From positions 1-41,315 of the forward strand of contig JALOCI010000024.1 in assembly GCA_023227835.1 (NCBI GenBank): a stretch of DNA of 41,315 bases, read 5' to 3'. The notes below the pieces were generated by a model, which had not been told where the DNA came from, did no database searches, and worked only from the letters and a program-made list of their open reading frames with translations. Source of the DNA: Bacteroidales bacterium. GTDB taxonomy: Bacteria > Bacteroidota > Bacteroidia > Bacteroidales > UBA932. This document shows, piece by piece, positions 1 to 8,578 of the stretch. The position numbers were made by a program, and so were the translations under genes. The stretch's first letter is position 1. Every line of letters starts with the position of its first letter.

Positions 1-1151
1 CAAATAAACGGAAAACTCTGGTCTTCGACGGAGAACGCTGTTATGAGCAAGGCATTGTATCTGTAGTTTTTTCTGGAGACACTCTCCAAATTGAACCTTT
101 TACATATCTGGGATGGCAACCGTTGAGTAAAGAGATGACTATAACCGAGATTGGAGAGTTATCCGTGAAATCTCTGGACGGGAAACCTGCCTTTTCTGTC
201 TATGAAAAATACTTAGGAATAAAGGCAGATGAGAATTTTTTTCAGAACAGCCTTGAATTCCCTTTTTTATTTTTCCGAAATGGGCAAATGATAGCTCGTA
301 CACCTTTTTTTGTGAATGAAAATGATGGATCAATTCAGATGGTAGGGGATCTGAAGGTGGGAGAAAAAGTCAGAATCGGATATGGGAATCCTCAGATGAT
401 ATTATCTAAATCTGAGAATATCCAGAATCAGATGCATGATTTCAACCCCGAGGCTATTTTTTTATTTACCTGTATTTGCCGGAGATTTTTACTGCAACAG
501 GATGCCAATCTGGAAACACTGCCATTTAATAACATTGCTCCAACAGCCGGTTTTTACACTTTTGGAGAGTTTTGTTCGAATGACACCATTAATTCATTAC
601 TAAATTCTACTATGGTGGCGGTCGGTTTTCGTGAAGGCACGAATGTTCAGGAAAAAGAATGTGATGAGTCGGAAACGGGAAAAAATAGTAATCCGAGATT
701 TGACCCGTACAAAAACAAGCACTCCAGAATTCTGTCACGATTATTATATTTTATCAATGTAACAACAAAAGAGCTTGAAGAGCAGAATAAATTACTGAAA
801 ACCCTGAATGAGCAAAAAAATGAATTCTTGGGAATAGCGGCGCATGATTTGAGGAATCCGATAGGAGTCATACTTGGTTTTTCAGAGCTTCTTGAAGAGA
901 ATATTGACGATGAATTTAAGGAGTATACAGGAGAGATAATAAAAATGAGTTCCAAAATGCTCAGCCTGCTTGATGATCTGCTGGATTACTCAAAGATAGA
1001 AGCAGGTAAACTGGATATTAGAAAAGTGGATACAGATTATCATGCATTAATTGCCCAGAATATTAGACTGAATGAATTATTGGCGAAGGGTAAGGGTATT
1101 AAGATCTTAAGCGATTTTGAAAAAAAACGGTTTGATTCTTTCTGTGGATGA
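1..1151 (+). CDS. FIST-domain sensor histidine kinase, N-terminal part (5' end off window; frameshifted)
   Basis: The frame is open from base 3 with no stop, so the gene enters from the left edge and the TTG at 123 is not its start. The visible part begins inside a FIST sensor region: GWQPLSKEMTITE followed by LDGKPAFSVYEKYLG is the usual junction of the FIST N and C domains. The FIST C part continues to about base 640 (FLFTCICRRF, APTAGFYTFGEF). A short coiled linker leads to a HisKA dimerisation helix with phospho-acceptor His in IAAHDLRNPIG at 843-845. FIST domains are proposed small-ligand sensors, and no membrane segment is visible, so a soluble cytoplasmic kinase is likely. The frame ends at a TGA (1149-1151), 30 bases after a run of eight A, before any ATPase domain. 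The missing ATPase lies in the next frame (1117-1482). With seven A the two parts read as one protein. Family assignment is firm; whether the break is real is not known. Confidence 0.85.
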   Translation, partial: NKRKTLVFDGERCYEQGIVSVVFSGDTLQIEPFTYLGWQPLSKEMTITEIGELSVKSLDGKPAFSVYEKYLGIKADENFFQNSLEFPFLFFRNGQMIARTPFFVNENDGSIQMVGDLKVGEKVRIGYGNPQMILSKSENIQNQMHDFNPEAIFLFTCICRRFLLQQDANLETLPFNNIAPTAGFYTFGEFCSNDTINSLLNSTMVAVGFREGTNVQEKECDESETGKNSNPRFDPYKNKHSRILSRLLYFINVTTKELEEQNKLLKTLNEQKNEFLGIAAHDLRNPIGVILGFSELLEENIDDEFKEYTGEIIKMSSKMLSLLDDLLDYSKIEAGKLDIRKVDTDYHALIAQNIRLNELLAKGKGIKILSDFEKKRFDSFCG

Positions 1152-1482
1152 TGGAAAAATCAATCAAGTGCTGAATAATCTTATTGGAAATGCCATAAAG
1201 TATTCATATCCCGAATCAAAAATAACCATAAGAGTTTTTAAAGAGGATGCTCAGGTTGTTACTCAGGTAATAGATGAAGGTCAGGGTATTCCCGAGAAGG
1301 AGATAGAAGGATTATTCAACCCGTTTAAACGAGCCAGTGTGCAGCCTACGAGTGGAGAAACCAGCCACGGATTAGGCCTTGCAATAGTTAAGAAGATAAT
1401 AGAGGGCCATAATGGTCGTGTAGGGGTTACAAGCAAATCAGGCAAAGGTTCTGTTTTCTATTTTACGTTGCCAATCGGGTGA
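1117..1482 (+). CDS. Histidine kinase ATPase domain, C-terminal part of the frameshifted FIST kinase
   Basis: This is the HATPase_c domain that belongs to the preceding frame. The N box (NQVLNNLIGNAIKYS), G1 box (DEGQGIP) and G2 box (SHGLGLAIVKKI) are all present, ending with the usual GKGSVFYFTLP strand. The frame overlaps the upstream part by 35 bases, with a possible TTG start at 1117. I see no ribosome site suggesting independent translation. Removing one A from the A8 run at 1120-1127 gives a continuous reading through SDFEKNGLILSVDDGK into the N box. The domain itself is intact, so the lesion is either recent, a sequence error, or a programmed or slippage site. No response regulator follows. 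Confidence 0.8.
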   Translation: MKKNGLILSVDDGKINQVLNNLIGNAIKYSYPESKITIRVFKEDAQVVTQVIDEGQGIPEKEIEGLFNPFKRASVQPTSGETSHGLGLAIVKKIIEGHNGRVGVTSKSGKGSVFYFTLPIG

Positions 1483-1603
1483 TTCCTGCCATAATTATTG
1501 AGAGTAATGTGCATAATAACAGATCTGTAGATGGTTTTACAAGAAGGTAATTCGTTGTTTCTGGGATGAGCTTTCTTTTGGTGCCCGATATTTTAAAAAT
1601 AGA

Positions 1604-1611
1604 TATATTTG
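1604..1611 (+). promoter_or_regulatory. Candidate Bacteroidota -7 promoter element for the membrane histidine kinase
   Basis: TATATTTG matches the -7 consensus TAnnTTTG, 19 bases before the ATG at 1631. A TTTTG at 1576-1580 could be the -33 element, but the 23 bp spacer is longer than the usual 19-21. The rest of the 148-base gap after the first kinase shows nothing else I recognise. Confidence 0.45.
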
Positions 1612-1630
1612 TTAAAAAGAATCTGTATAG

Positions 1631-3010
1631 ATGAAAACAAAACGATTCAACGGGAACATTATAAGAATTTTAAGTAGTCTCCAATCATTTTTCAAGCTTA
1701 CAGATGAAGAAAAAAAGATTTATTATAAAGAAATTTTTTCAGAAAATACGCGCCGGGTATTCTATCTTTCCCTGATGGCCATACCTGTTAGTATAGTACA
1801 TATTATACTTTTTTCGCAAAAACTGGAATTTGTAGCCGGAGTTGAGCGGCAATGGGTAAAATCGATTATTTATACACATCTGTCCTTACTTATTGTAGCA
1901 ATAGTTTCAGGGGTATATCTATATTTTTCTATCTTTCGTAGAAAAAGAAACAGCAAGACATCAATAGTTTACACTCATGTATTGTTGTCGTTTGTGCTCA
2001 TCCTGGGGATAGCTCTTACCGCATTTGATCAGTTTGTAACGCCGGCTATCACCCCATTCCTTAATACGACAATTTTGATTGGCCTGTTTTTTCAAATACG
2101 ACCGACAATTTCAGTAATATATTATACTGCATCATACGCTTTATATTACTTCGCAATTTCTCAAACGCAATTGAATCAGGATATGCTGATATCAAATCAG
2201 GTCAATGGTATATCAATCACGGCAATTGGCTTGTGTTTATCTTTGATTTTATGGCATTCAAGACTTACCAGGATTTTACAACAAAAACAGATCTTACAAC
2301 AGAATAAGGCATTGCATGACAGTAATGCTCAGAAAGATAAATTTTTTTCTATCATTGCTCACGACCTGACCAATCCGTTCAACTCAATTAAAGGTTTCAG
2401 CGATCTCATCCTAGAACAAGTCGAGGAAAAAAATTATGAGACGGTTGGGGAGTATGCTATGATTATCAATCAATCCGTTAACAGCACGATGGATTTATTG
2501 CGGAATCTGATGGACTGGTCAAGAGCTCAAACCGGCATGATGGAGTTCAAACCCGGTTATTTTGACCTGAACGGTCTTGTTAAAGAAACCGAAAATTTAT
2601 TTGCAGGGGCACTTAAGCAAAAGAAAATATTTTTTACAATTAATACTTCTGGTAATACAGTGATTTTTGCGGATAAAAATATGATTCGCACCATATTGTG
2701 TAACTTAATCTCTAATGCAATAAAATTTACACACCGAGATGGACATATCGTGCTATCAGTTTTAAAACAAACTAATGAGTATTTGATCTCTGTTTCCGAT
2801 GACGGTGTGGGAATTCCACCTGATACAATCGAGAAGCTATTCCTGATAGATCAGAATAAATCAACAAGAGGAACACAAAATGAATCGGGTACGGGTCTCG
2901 GATTGCTATTATGCAAAGAGTTGATTGAAAAGCACGGGGGTAAAATCCGGGTGGAAAGTGAATATGGCAAAGGTTCCACATTTAATGTCTCGATTCCATA
3001 CAATCCTTAA
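1631..3010 (+). CDS. Membrane sensor histidine kinase with six predicted TM helices
   Basis: This 459-residue protein has about six hydrophobic helices (roughly residues 43-61, 79-101, 112-132, 142-157, 159-176, 194-209) forming an uncharacterised membrane sensor. A short coiled coil follows (about 210-235). The HisKA helix has His244 in SIIAHDLTNPFNS, and the HATPase_c domain has the N box NLISNAIKF, G1 DDGVGIPP and G2 GTGLGLLLCKEL, ending in GKGSTFNVSIP. It should autophosphorylate on His244 at the inner face of the membrane and pass phosphate to a response regulator, but none is encoded nearby. It starts at the ATG 1631, downstream of a TAnnTTTG element. It stands next to another kinase with a related HisKA sequence (IxAHDLxNP), so the two may share a partner; that is inference. 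The signal is unknown. Confidence 0.88.
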   Translation: MKTKRFNGNIIRILSSLQSFFKLTDEEKKIYYKEIFSENTRRVFYLSLMAIPVSIVHIILFSQKLEFVAGVERQWVKSIIYTHLSLLIVAIVSGVYLYFSIFRRKRNSKTSIVYTHVLLSFVLILGIALTAFDQFVTPAITPFLNTTILIGLFFQIRPTISVIYYTASYALYYFAISQTQLNQDMLISNQVNGISITAIGLCLSLILWHSRLTRILQQKQILQQNKALHDSNAQKDKFFSIIAHDLTNPFNSIKGFSDLILEQVEEKNYETVGEYAMIINQSVNSTMDLLRNLMDWSRAQTGMMEFKPGYFDLNGLVKETENLFAGALKQKKIFFTINTSGNTVIFADKNMIRTILCNLISNAIKFTHRDGHIVLSVLKQTNEYLISVSDDGVGIPPDTIEKLFLIDQNKSTRGTQNESGTGLGLLLCKELIEKHGGKIRVESEYGKGSTFNVSIPYNP

Positions 3011-3059
3011 TCCAGTGATAGAAGTCAAGAACCTATCCGTAATATATTATAGAACAATA

Positions 3060-3090
3060 TTGTATGTTTTTGAATTATTCTATATATTTG
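3060..3090 (+). promoter_or_regulatory. Promoter candidate: TTG, 20 bp spacer, TATATTTG
   Basis: TTG at 3060-3062 and TATATTTG at 3083-3090 are separated by exactly 20 bp, the best two-part match to the Bacteroidota promoter in this window. Transcription would start near 3096, leaving a leader of about 160 bases before the ATG at 3258. The 247-base gap (3011-3257) shows no other gene I can support. Confidence 0.5.
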
Positions 3091-3257
3091 TTAAGTAATA
3101 AATTAGATAGATTAGAAATATAAAATGTTACAAAACTCAGTGACGAACTTTTTATTTCTAAACTTTCAGAGCGAATTTTTCTAAATAATGGAATGTGGGG
3201 TGATATGAGGTTGGCACAACATACGATTAATCTATTAACAAAAAATGATACAGCTAT

Positions 3258-3845
3258 ATGAAAAAAAAACTTTTACTAATTATTTTTATCTTATTCTATA
3301 CCTCAACTTTTGCTCAGTCCAAGAGTGAGATAGCTGTCTTTTATGGCAGGTCTGCCGGCCAGGCGACATTCAGCATTATAAGAAACGGATCTCTTAGGGG
3401 TGCGCCCTCAGGTTCCCTGCGGGATAATAATTCTATTGGGATTCGGTATTTTACTGGCATCAACAATAAACCAAAACTAAAAATCGAAACAGGAATAGAC
3501 TATCTGGTCGGAAAATTGGAAATAAAACCGGCTCCGGTTGGTGATCCAATACAAGATGCATCACATATTGAGGATTTTAAACTTGTTACTGTCCCATTTT
3601 ATTTGAATCACAGTTTAGGAAAATATTTCTATATAAATGAGGGGATAATGCTTGATTATCAAAAAGCAAAATCAGACACATTTTCTGGTTTTGGAGCAGG
3701 AATTGGGTTCGGAATCGGAGGTAAATATGAATGCAAAAATTTCTCATTTTATATAAATCCGAAAATTGAAAGACACCTGTTTTTAAGTAAGAAATATGGG
3801 CTGATTGAGTTGGGAATAATGGTTGGAGTAGGGTATAAATTTTAA
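3258..3845 (+). CDS. Secreted small outer-membrane beta-barrel-like protein
   Basis: The 195-residue product starts with a signal peptide (MKKKLLLIIFILFYTSTFAQ, cleaved after the Ala of TFA). The rest is rich in alternating hydrophobic and polar strands with aromatic ends (SIGIRYFTGI, KIETGIDYLVGKL, LVTVPFYLNHSLG, GAGIGFGIGGKYE). It ends in GVGYKF, a typical last strand with terminal Phe. This is the pattern of the small 8-strand barrel (OmpW/PorT-like) proteins that are common in Bacteroidota. No specific family or ligand can be named. It is a single gene, preceded by a long possible leader and followed directly by the heptad repeat. Confidence 0.65.
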   Translation: MKKKLLLIIFILFYTSTFAQSKSEIAVFYGRSAGQATFSIIRNGSLRGAPSGSLRDNNSIGIRYFTGINNKPKLKIETGIDYLVGKLEIKPAPVGDPIQDASHIEDFKLVTVPFYLNHSLGKYFYINEGIMLDYQKAKSDTFSGFGAGIGFGIGGKYECKNFSFYINPKIERHLFLSKKYGLIELGIMVGVGYKF

Positions 3846-3852
3846 TATGTAA

Positions 3853-3959
<107 letters not shown>

Positions 3960-3973
<14 letters not shown>

Positions 3974-4730
3974 ACATACAATTCATGATTTTGATTTGAA
4001 TATCATTTATGAATTTTTTTCAAATACGGAACGTCAGGGGCCGGGTAATAAAGAGGAGACTCTCAAGGCACTAGGCTTTATAGAGGGTCTTGACAAAAAG
4101 TCAAAAATTGCGGATATTGGTTGCGGGACCGGAGGTCAGACTCTGGTGCTGGGAGAGAGTACACCATGTGAGATTATCGGTGTTGATACATGGTCTGGTT
4201 TTATTGATCAATTTAACCAAAATGCAAGAGATAGAAATTTTCAGGGGAGAGTAAGGGGTATTGTCGGAAATATGGAAAACCTTCCCTTCGGAGAGGAGGA
4301 GTTAGACTTGATCTGGTCGGAAGGAGCGATTTATAATATTGGGTTTGAGCGTGGTCTGAACGAGTGGCGAAAGTTCCTGAAAAAAGGGGGCTATATCGCT
4401 GTTACAGAGAATACATGGTTTAGTGAAGAGAGACCTGCAGAAATTCAGGATTTCTGGGAAAAAGCCTATCCCGAAATAGACACGATTCCGAATAAGGTTG
4501 CCCAGATGCAAAAAGCCGGTTATCTTCCGGTAGCCACCTATATCTTGCCCGAGACTATATGGACGGACTATTATACATGGCAGGCATCGAGGCGAGAGTC
4601 GTTTCTTAAAAAGTATAAAGGTAACGAGGCTGTCGAAGAATTTATTGCCTCCATGCAGTATGAGGCCGAGCTCTATTATAAATATAAAGCTTATTACGGC
4701 TATATGTTTTATATCGGGAAGAAGATATAA
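3960..4730 (+). CDS. Class I SAM-dependent methyltransferase
   Basis: This 256-residue methyltransferase has SAM-binding motif I in IADIGCGTGGQTL, the acidic end of strand 2 in IIGVDTWSGF, and a motif-III-like LKKGGYIAVTE. The N-terminal FFSNTERQGPGN is a signature I associate with a Bacteroidota and Firmicutes methyltransferase family of unknown substrate. Start choice: an in-frame TGA lies at 3954-3956, so the GTG at 3960 is the first possible start. It is part of the heptad repeat, with AGGAG at 3949-3953 as a plausible ribosome site. The stop codon shares its last base with the ATG of the next gene (TAATG), so the two are probably translated together. Substrate unknown. Confidence 0.85.
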
Positions 4731-5173
4731 TGAAAATCGAAAAAATTACAGAAAACAAGAAACAGTTTCTTGACTTACTGTTGTTGGCAGACGAGCAAGA
4801 GGATATGATTGACAAGTACTTGCCGGGTGGGGATTTGTTCGCATTGTATGACGATGATTTAAAAAGTGTCTGTGTTGTAGTGCAAGTAAACAGTGAGACA
4901 TGTGAGTTGAAAAACATAGCAACTTACGAGAAATTTCAAGGCAAAGGGTATGGCAGGACTTTGATTAATTTCATTTCAGATCTTTACAAAAACGACTACA
5001 GGACAATGATTGTCGGAACAGGCGAAATCCCCTGGATAATGTCGTTTTATGAAAGTTGCGGATTTGAAAGATCACACCGTATCAATAATTTTTTTACGAA
5101 TAATTACAATCATCCAATGTTTGATGGAGATATCCAACTCGTTGATATGATTTATCTTAAAAAATGGTTGTAG
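4730..5173 (+). CDS. GNAT-family N-acetyltransferase
   Basis: This 147-residue single GNAT domain has the acetyl-CoA-binding motif A, LKNIATYEKFQGKGYGRTLI, with the Q-x-x-G-x-G/A loop as QGKGYG. The C-terminal motif SFYESCGFERSHRI also fits, as does its length. The start overlaps the methyltransferase stop by one base (TAATG). The pair resembles small modification cassettes, but no shared substrate can be deduced. The acceptor may be a small molecule or a protein. Confidence 0.85.
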   Translation: MKIEKITENKKQFLDLLLLADEQEDMIDKYLPGGDLFALYDDDLKSVCVVVQVNSETCELKNIATYEKFQGKGYGRTLINFISDLYKNDYRTMIVGTGEIPWIMSFYESCGFERSHRINNFFTNNYNHPMFDGDIQLVDMIYLKKWL

Positions 5174-5204
5174 AGATTAAGGAAAATAATATAAATGGAA
5201 AAGC

Positions 5205-5582
5205 ATGAAAATATCAGCAATCAAGACCAAAATACTGCAAGTGCTTCTTTTATGTGCATGTTCACTTTTGTCGTTTTCTTGTGATAATCATGGAAAACGT
5301 ACTGCAATCGGACAGGAATTGTTAACAGGATCGTGGAAAGACACTTCCCCGTCTGCATTGCACTTTACACTTTTTAAAGATGGCACGGCGCGTTCGGATA
5401 ATATGAAAACGCTGCTGTATAAAAACTGGAGTGTAAAAGATAATCAGATAACCTTTACTGTAGAGAGTATCGGGAATGGAACATCCTCAACAGACAAAAT
5501 AACATATATTGTTGAAAAATTGACTGATAAAGAGATGGTTCTCAGAAGCGGAGAGAGTATTTATAAATATAAGAAAAAGTGA
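5205..5582 (+). CDS. Lipocalin-like lipoprotein
   Basis: This is a 125-residue lipoprotein. The signal peptide is a hydrophobic stretch ending in LLSFSC, with Cys as the lipidation site, followed by DNHGK. The mature part has a GSWKD motif, then paired beta strands (LHFTLFKDGTARSDNMKTLLY, WSVKDNQITFTVES, ITYIVEKLTDKEMVLRSG). This layout is that of the short lipocalin-like family common as Bacteroides lipoproteins. Ligand unknown; it should be anchored in the inner or outer membrane facing the periplasm. It lies 31 bases after the acetyltransferase. Confidence 0.7.
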   Translation: MKISAIKTKILQVLLLCACSLLSFSCDNHGKRTAIGQELLTGSWKDTSPSALHFTLFKDGTARSDNMKTLLYKNWSVKDNQITFTVESIGNGTSSTDKITYIVEKLTDKEMVLRSGESIYKYKKK

Positions 5583-5654
5583 AAGAGACGCCTTCAATGT
5601 ATCATGTGCATATAACCAATTTAGTACAAGATTAAATTATACCATATCAGAATA

Positions 5655-6422
5655 ATGAATAAAGATTGGTTCACGATTGAAGAGATCGACAGCAATACAT
5701 ATGTAATAAGTGAATATAAACACTGGGAGGAGACTCATTGCTATGTGCTAAATGGGGCAGAAAGATGTTTATTGATAGACACCGGACTTGGGGTTGAGAA
5801 TATTCGGGACCAAGTAAGTAAGTTGACAGATAAACCGGTTACGGCGGTTACGACACATGTGCATTACGATCATTTTGGAGGACATAAGTATTTCCCTGAT
5901 TTTTATGTACATGAAGCCGAGGTTGAATGGATAAATGGTGGCTTTCCTTTGACAATAGAACAAGTACGAAATTTTTTAATAGAAGAGTCGTGTGATTTTC
6001 CCAAGAATTTTGATGTAAATGATTATTATCTGTTTGAAGGAGTGCCTACAAGGGTTTTGAAAGATAATGATACAATTGAGCTGGGAGGACGGACAATTGA
6101 GATTTTACATACACCGGGGCACTCTCCGGGACATATATGTTTTTTTGAAAAAGAGAAAGGGTATTTATACACCGGCGATTTGATTTATATCGGAGAGTTG
6201 TTCGCCTATTATCCGTCAACAGATCCTATTGCCTATATGAATTCGATAAAAAGGTTGTTGTTGTTACCGGTAAAGAAAATATTGCCGGGGCATCACGATT
6301 TGAACGTTCCTGTGTCAATTATAAAGGATATGGATAAAGCTTTTACAGATTTGTATAAAAGAAAATTGCTAAAACATGGTAGCGGGACTTTTTCTTATTC
6401 TAATTTTGGAATAAAACTTTAA
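5655..6422 (+). CDS. MBL-fold metallo-hydrolase
   Basis: This 255-residue metallo-beta-lactamase-fold enzyme carries the di-metal motif H68-x-H70-x-D72-H73 (THVHYDHFGG). A further metal His lies in LHTPGHSPGHIC (H156), a bridging Asp in YTGD (D175), and a late His in LPGHHDL. No signal peptide is seen, so it is cytoplasmic. It has the general glyoxalase-II-like shape, but nothing marks it as a beta-lactamase, glyoxalase or RNase. The ATG at 5655 gives the usual length. It is probably monocistronic or loosely linked to its neighbours (72 and 117 bases away). Confidence 0.85.
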   Translation: MNKDWFTIEEIDSNTYVISEYKHWEETHCYVLNGAERCLLIDTGLGVENIRDQVSKLTDKPVTAVTTHVHYDHFGGHKYFPDFYVHEAEVEWINGGFPLTIEQVRNFLIEESCDFPKNFDVNDYYLFEGVPTRVLKDNDTIELGGRTIEILHTPGHSPGHICFFEKEKGYLYTGDLIYIGELFAYYPSTDPIAYMNSIKRLLLLPVKKILPGHHDLNVPVSIIKDMDKAFTDLYKRKLLKHGSGTFSYSNFGIKL

Positions 6423-6539
6423 AAATCTAGGCATAATATTGCCGAGATGATTCCCGATTAAATTTTGATTTCGGATGCGTTATAAATAATTGCCACTCAT
6501 AAAGGAGAATAGTGACTGATATTTAACAAACAGATAGTT

Positions 6540-7241
6540 ATGAATACTTGTAATAATAATTTGAAAAATATAACATTCTGTCTGATTTTCCTTATGTTTT
6601 CGTGTTCCGTGGGGTCTGTTGCCCAGAATAAAAGAGAGATGAATCTGAAGCCCGGACAGATATCCCTTTCTTTAATCCAAAATAGCGATTTTCTTAATTC
6701 TGTCTTAAATACATCGCAAAGAGAAAAAGATACTGTTCTTGCTGCATCTTCTAAAATCCTCAGAGATCAGATTCATTCAGTAACAGATAAAAAGCACAAA
6801 GACTATGTGCCGGATGATTTCAAAGATGTAATTCCTATAATAGATTTCATGTTGGCAATTGATTCACTCAATGGGCATGCGATTTATTTTAAAGGAGAGG
6901 TCTACAGGTTGCTGAATGTTGAGGATAGATTTCTTGAGTTTTTTAAAATGTACATTAAAATAGAGGATTCAATAGGGCCACAGCTGAAGGACGTGACAAA
7001 TCCGCGATTATGCTATGATACTGCGCGAGGATATTGTGAACATAGAACAGCCTGGATATATCAGCTTCTGGCTAATTATTATTACAAGAAAGGAACCACT
7101 GAGACTGACTTAAAACGAAGAAATGATTTACTTAATGCAGCGAGGATATATATTCAGAAAGTAAGAATCCATTTCCCAAATGGTTTTAATTCGAGTTCTG
7201 TAACCCTGTCAACAATAGAGTTGGAAAATAACTTACATTGA
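6540..7241 (+). CDS. Exported protein of unknown function
   Basis: The 233-residue product has an N-terminal export signal (about residues 9-29: NITFCLIFLMFSCSVGSVAQ). It could be cut by signal peptidase I after SVA, or be a lipoprotein at the Cys of MFSC, though that lipobox is poor. The rest is helical and soluble, with a region around 90-200 resembling short helical-hairpin repeats (AIDSLNGHAIYFKGEVYRLL, IYQLLANYYYKKG, AARIYIQKVRIHFP). I do not recognise a family. The 117-base gap upstream shows no clear promoter. It is followed after 15 bases by the DUF3781 gene. Confidence 0.6.
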   Translation: MNTCNNNLKNITFCLIFLMFSCSVGSVAQNKREMNLKPGQISLSLIQNSDFLNSVLNTSQREKDTVLAASSKILRDQIHSVTDKKHKDYVPDDFKDVIPIIDFMLAIDSLNGHAIYFKGEVYRLLNVEDRFLEFFKMYIKIEDSIGPQLKDVTNPRLCYDTARGYCEHRTAWIYQLLANYYYKKGTTETDLKRRNDLLNAARIYIQKVRIHFPNGFNSSSVTLSTIELENNLH

Positions 7242-7256
7242 AAATGAAATTCCATA

Positions 7257-7517
7257 ATGAGAAATATTAAAGATGAAATTCTAGAAAAAATCTGTTATAC
7301 CGATCTTGTTTATGAAAGAATAAATAAGAAGTTGCAAATTAAACTATCAAAAGACAAAATTGAAGAACTGATTTTAACGACAATCGAGGAATCCGATTTG
7401 AATAACTTTTTAAGAAAGGGGAAAAATATATACATTACAAATGAGTCAAGAGGTATTTTGCTGACAATTAACTCATTTACATTCCGGATAATTACGGCAG
7501 ACAAGCTAAAGAGATAA
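7257..7517 (+). CDS. DUF3781 family small protein
   Basis: The 86-residue protein matches the DUF3781 family as I know it: an ICYTDLVYERINKKL start, a central helix, then FLRKGKNIYITN and LTINSFTFRIITADKL. The family is found as single small proteins in Firmicutes and Bacteroidota and has no known function. It is basic and has no signal peptide, so it is probably cytoplasmic. It lies 15 bases after the exported unknown protein and is followed by a 190-base gap that holds nothing I can support. Confidence 0.75.
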   Translation: MRNIKDEILEKICYTDLVYERINKKLQIKLSKDKIEELILTTIEESDLNNFLRKGKNIYITNESRGILLTINSFTFRIITADKLKR

Positions 7518-7707
7518 AAATAGTCCTGAAAAGCTTATTCGTACTGCATAACTACTTCGTTAGTAATAATATGTGGATTTATTTTTAGCACAATCCGTGT
7601 TTTATTTAAGAAATAATATTTATATCTTTATAAAGCAAAATCGTGATTCTAAGGTCATTCGATTTTGTGTGGGAAAATTGCACTCTCTAATGCACCCAAA
7701 AATAGAT

Positions 7708-8577
7708 ATGAAAAATATATTTAAACTTTTTGTCATTCTTTTATTGACGTCATGTGCGTCAATAAAGAGTATTGAATTGGGAGAGAAGGCGGCCAAGGCA
7801 GGTGCTGAGGTATCCCAAAAGGCTCTGGACATATACTCACTGCTGTCTCAACAGGTTTACATTGACAAATCTCAACAAGACAAAGTAAAAGTTTTAACTG
7901 ACCCTAATCCATCTGAGATGGCATTACCTGACACAAAAGTGCAGGATTTTTCGGGGCAGTTTGCCTCAAGAGCAGAGGCCTACCGAAGCCTCATGAATAC
8001 TTACACTACTTTTACTCTTTTGACTGACAGTAAATATGGTGACAAAACCAGGGAAGCTGTAATTTCATTGCAGCAGAGCTACAATTCAATTGAAAAGCTG
8101 CCCGACTTGCCATCGGCAGTTTCGTCTAAATTACCTGAAGTTGCAAAAATGATCACTCAGGCAATGCAGGTAAAAAAGATAAAGGTTCATAATGAGATAC
8201 TATTTCGTTTAACCTCTCTCTATATTACGCTTTGGGAAGAGGACCGTAAGGCCTGGGACAGATATATTGACGGGATATACGATCACTACCTGACCGGGCT
8301 GAATTCTGTAGACCCCAAAAAATATAATGTAAAGAAGATTTCATCTTCCTCTAAAGAGCCATATAATGAAGATTCAATATTAATTCTATTGTACAGACTT
8401 GAGAAACGTGATGAAATTGTCAGGCAGAAAAACGATATAAAGAGGCAGCTGGATAATTTTGGCAAGGCTTTAAGGGAATTGAATCAGATACATATTGAAA
8501 TGTCTAGGTCAAAAACGGATATTTCAGGAGTGATTAACAGGCTGAAAACGGTCGATCAACTTTTAAAACTCGAATAA
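7708..8577 (+). CDS. Helical lipoprotein of unknown function
   Basis: A longer frame is open from 7573 (GTG), but the ATG at 7708 opens a clear lipoprotein signal: MKNIFKLFVILLLTSCASIK, with lipobox LLTSC. The real product is therefore 289 residues. The mature protein is almost wholly helical and charged, with likely coiled coil near the C-terminus (about residues 225-285: EKRDEIVRQKNDIKRQLDNF, then MSRSKTDISGVINRLKTVDQ). No catalytic motif is visible and I do not recognise the family. One base separates its stop from the ATG of the next gene, so the two are almost certainly co-translated and may form a complex across or along a membrane; the complex is inference. Confidence 0.7.
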   Translation: MKNIFKLFVILLLTSCASIKSIELGEKAAKAGAEVSQKALDIYSLLSQQVYIDKSQQDKVKVLTDPNPSEMALPDTKVQDFSGQFASRAEAYRSLMNTYTTFTLLTDSKYGDKTREAVISLQQSYNSIEKLPDLPSAVSSKLPEVAKMITQAMQVKKIKVHNEILFRLTSLYITLWEEDRKAWDRYIDGIYDHYLTGLNSVDPKKYNVKKISSSSKEPYNEDSILILLYRLEKRDEIVRQKNDIKRQLDNFGKALRELNQIHIEMSRSKTDISGVINRLKTVDQLLKLE

Positions 8578-8578
8578 A

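Noticed and set aside
3125..3184. A 19-codon ORF in the leader of the barrel gene.
   Set aside because: No ribosome site, no known motif, and such short frames are expected by chance in AT-rich DNA.
7573..7707. Longer start (GTG) for the helical lipoprotein.
   Set aside because: It would place 45 residues before a clear lipoprotein signal peptide that must be at the N-terminus.
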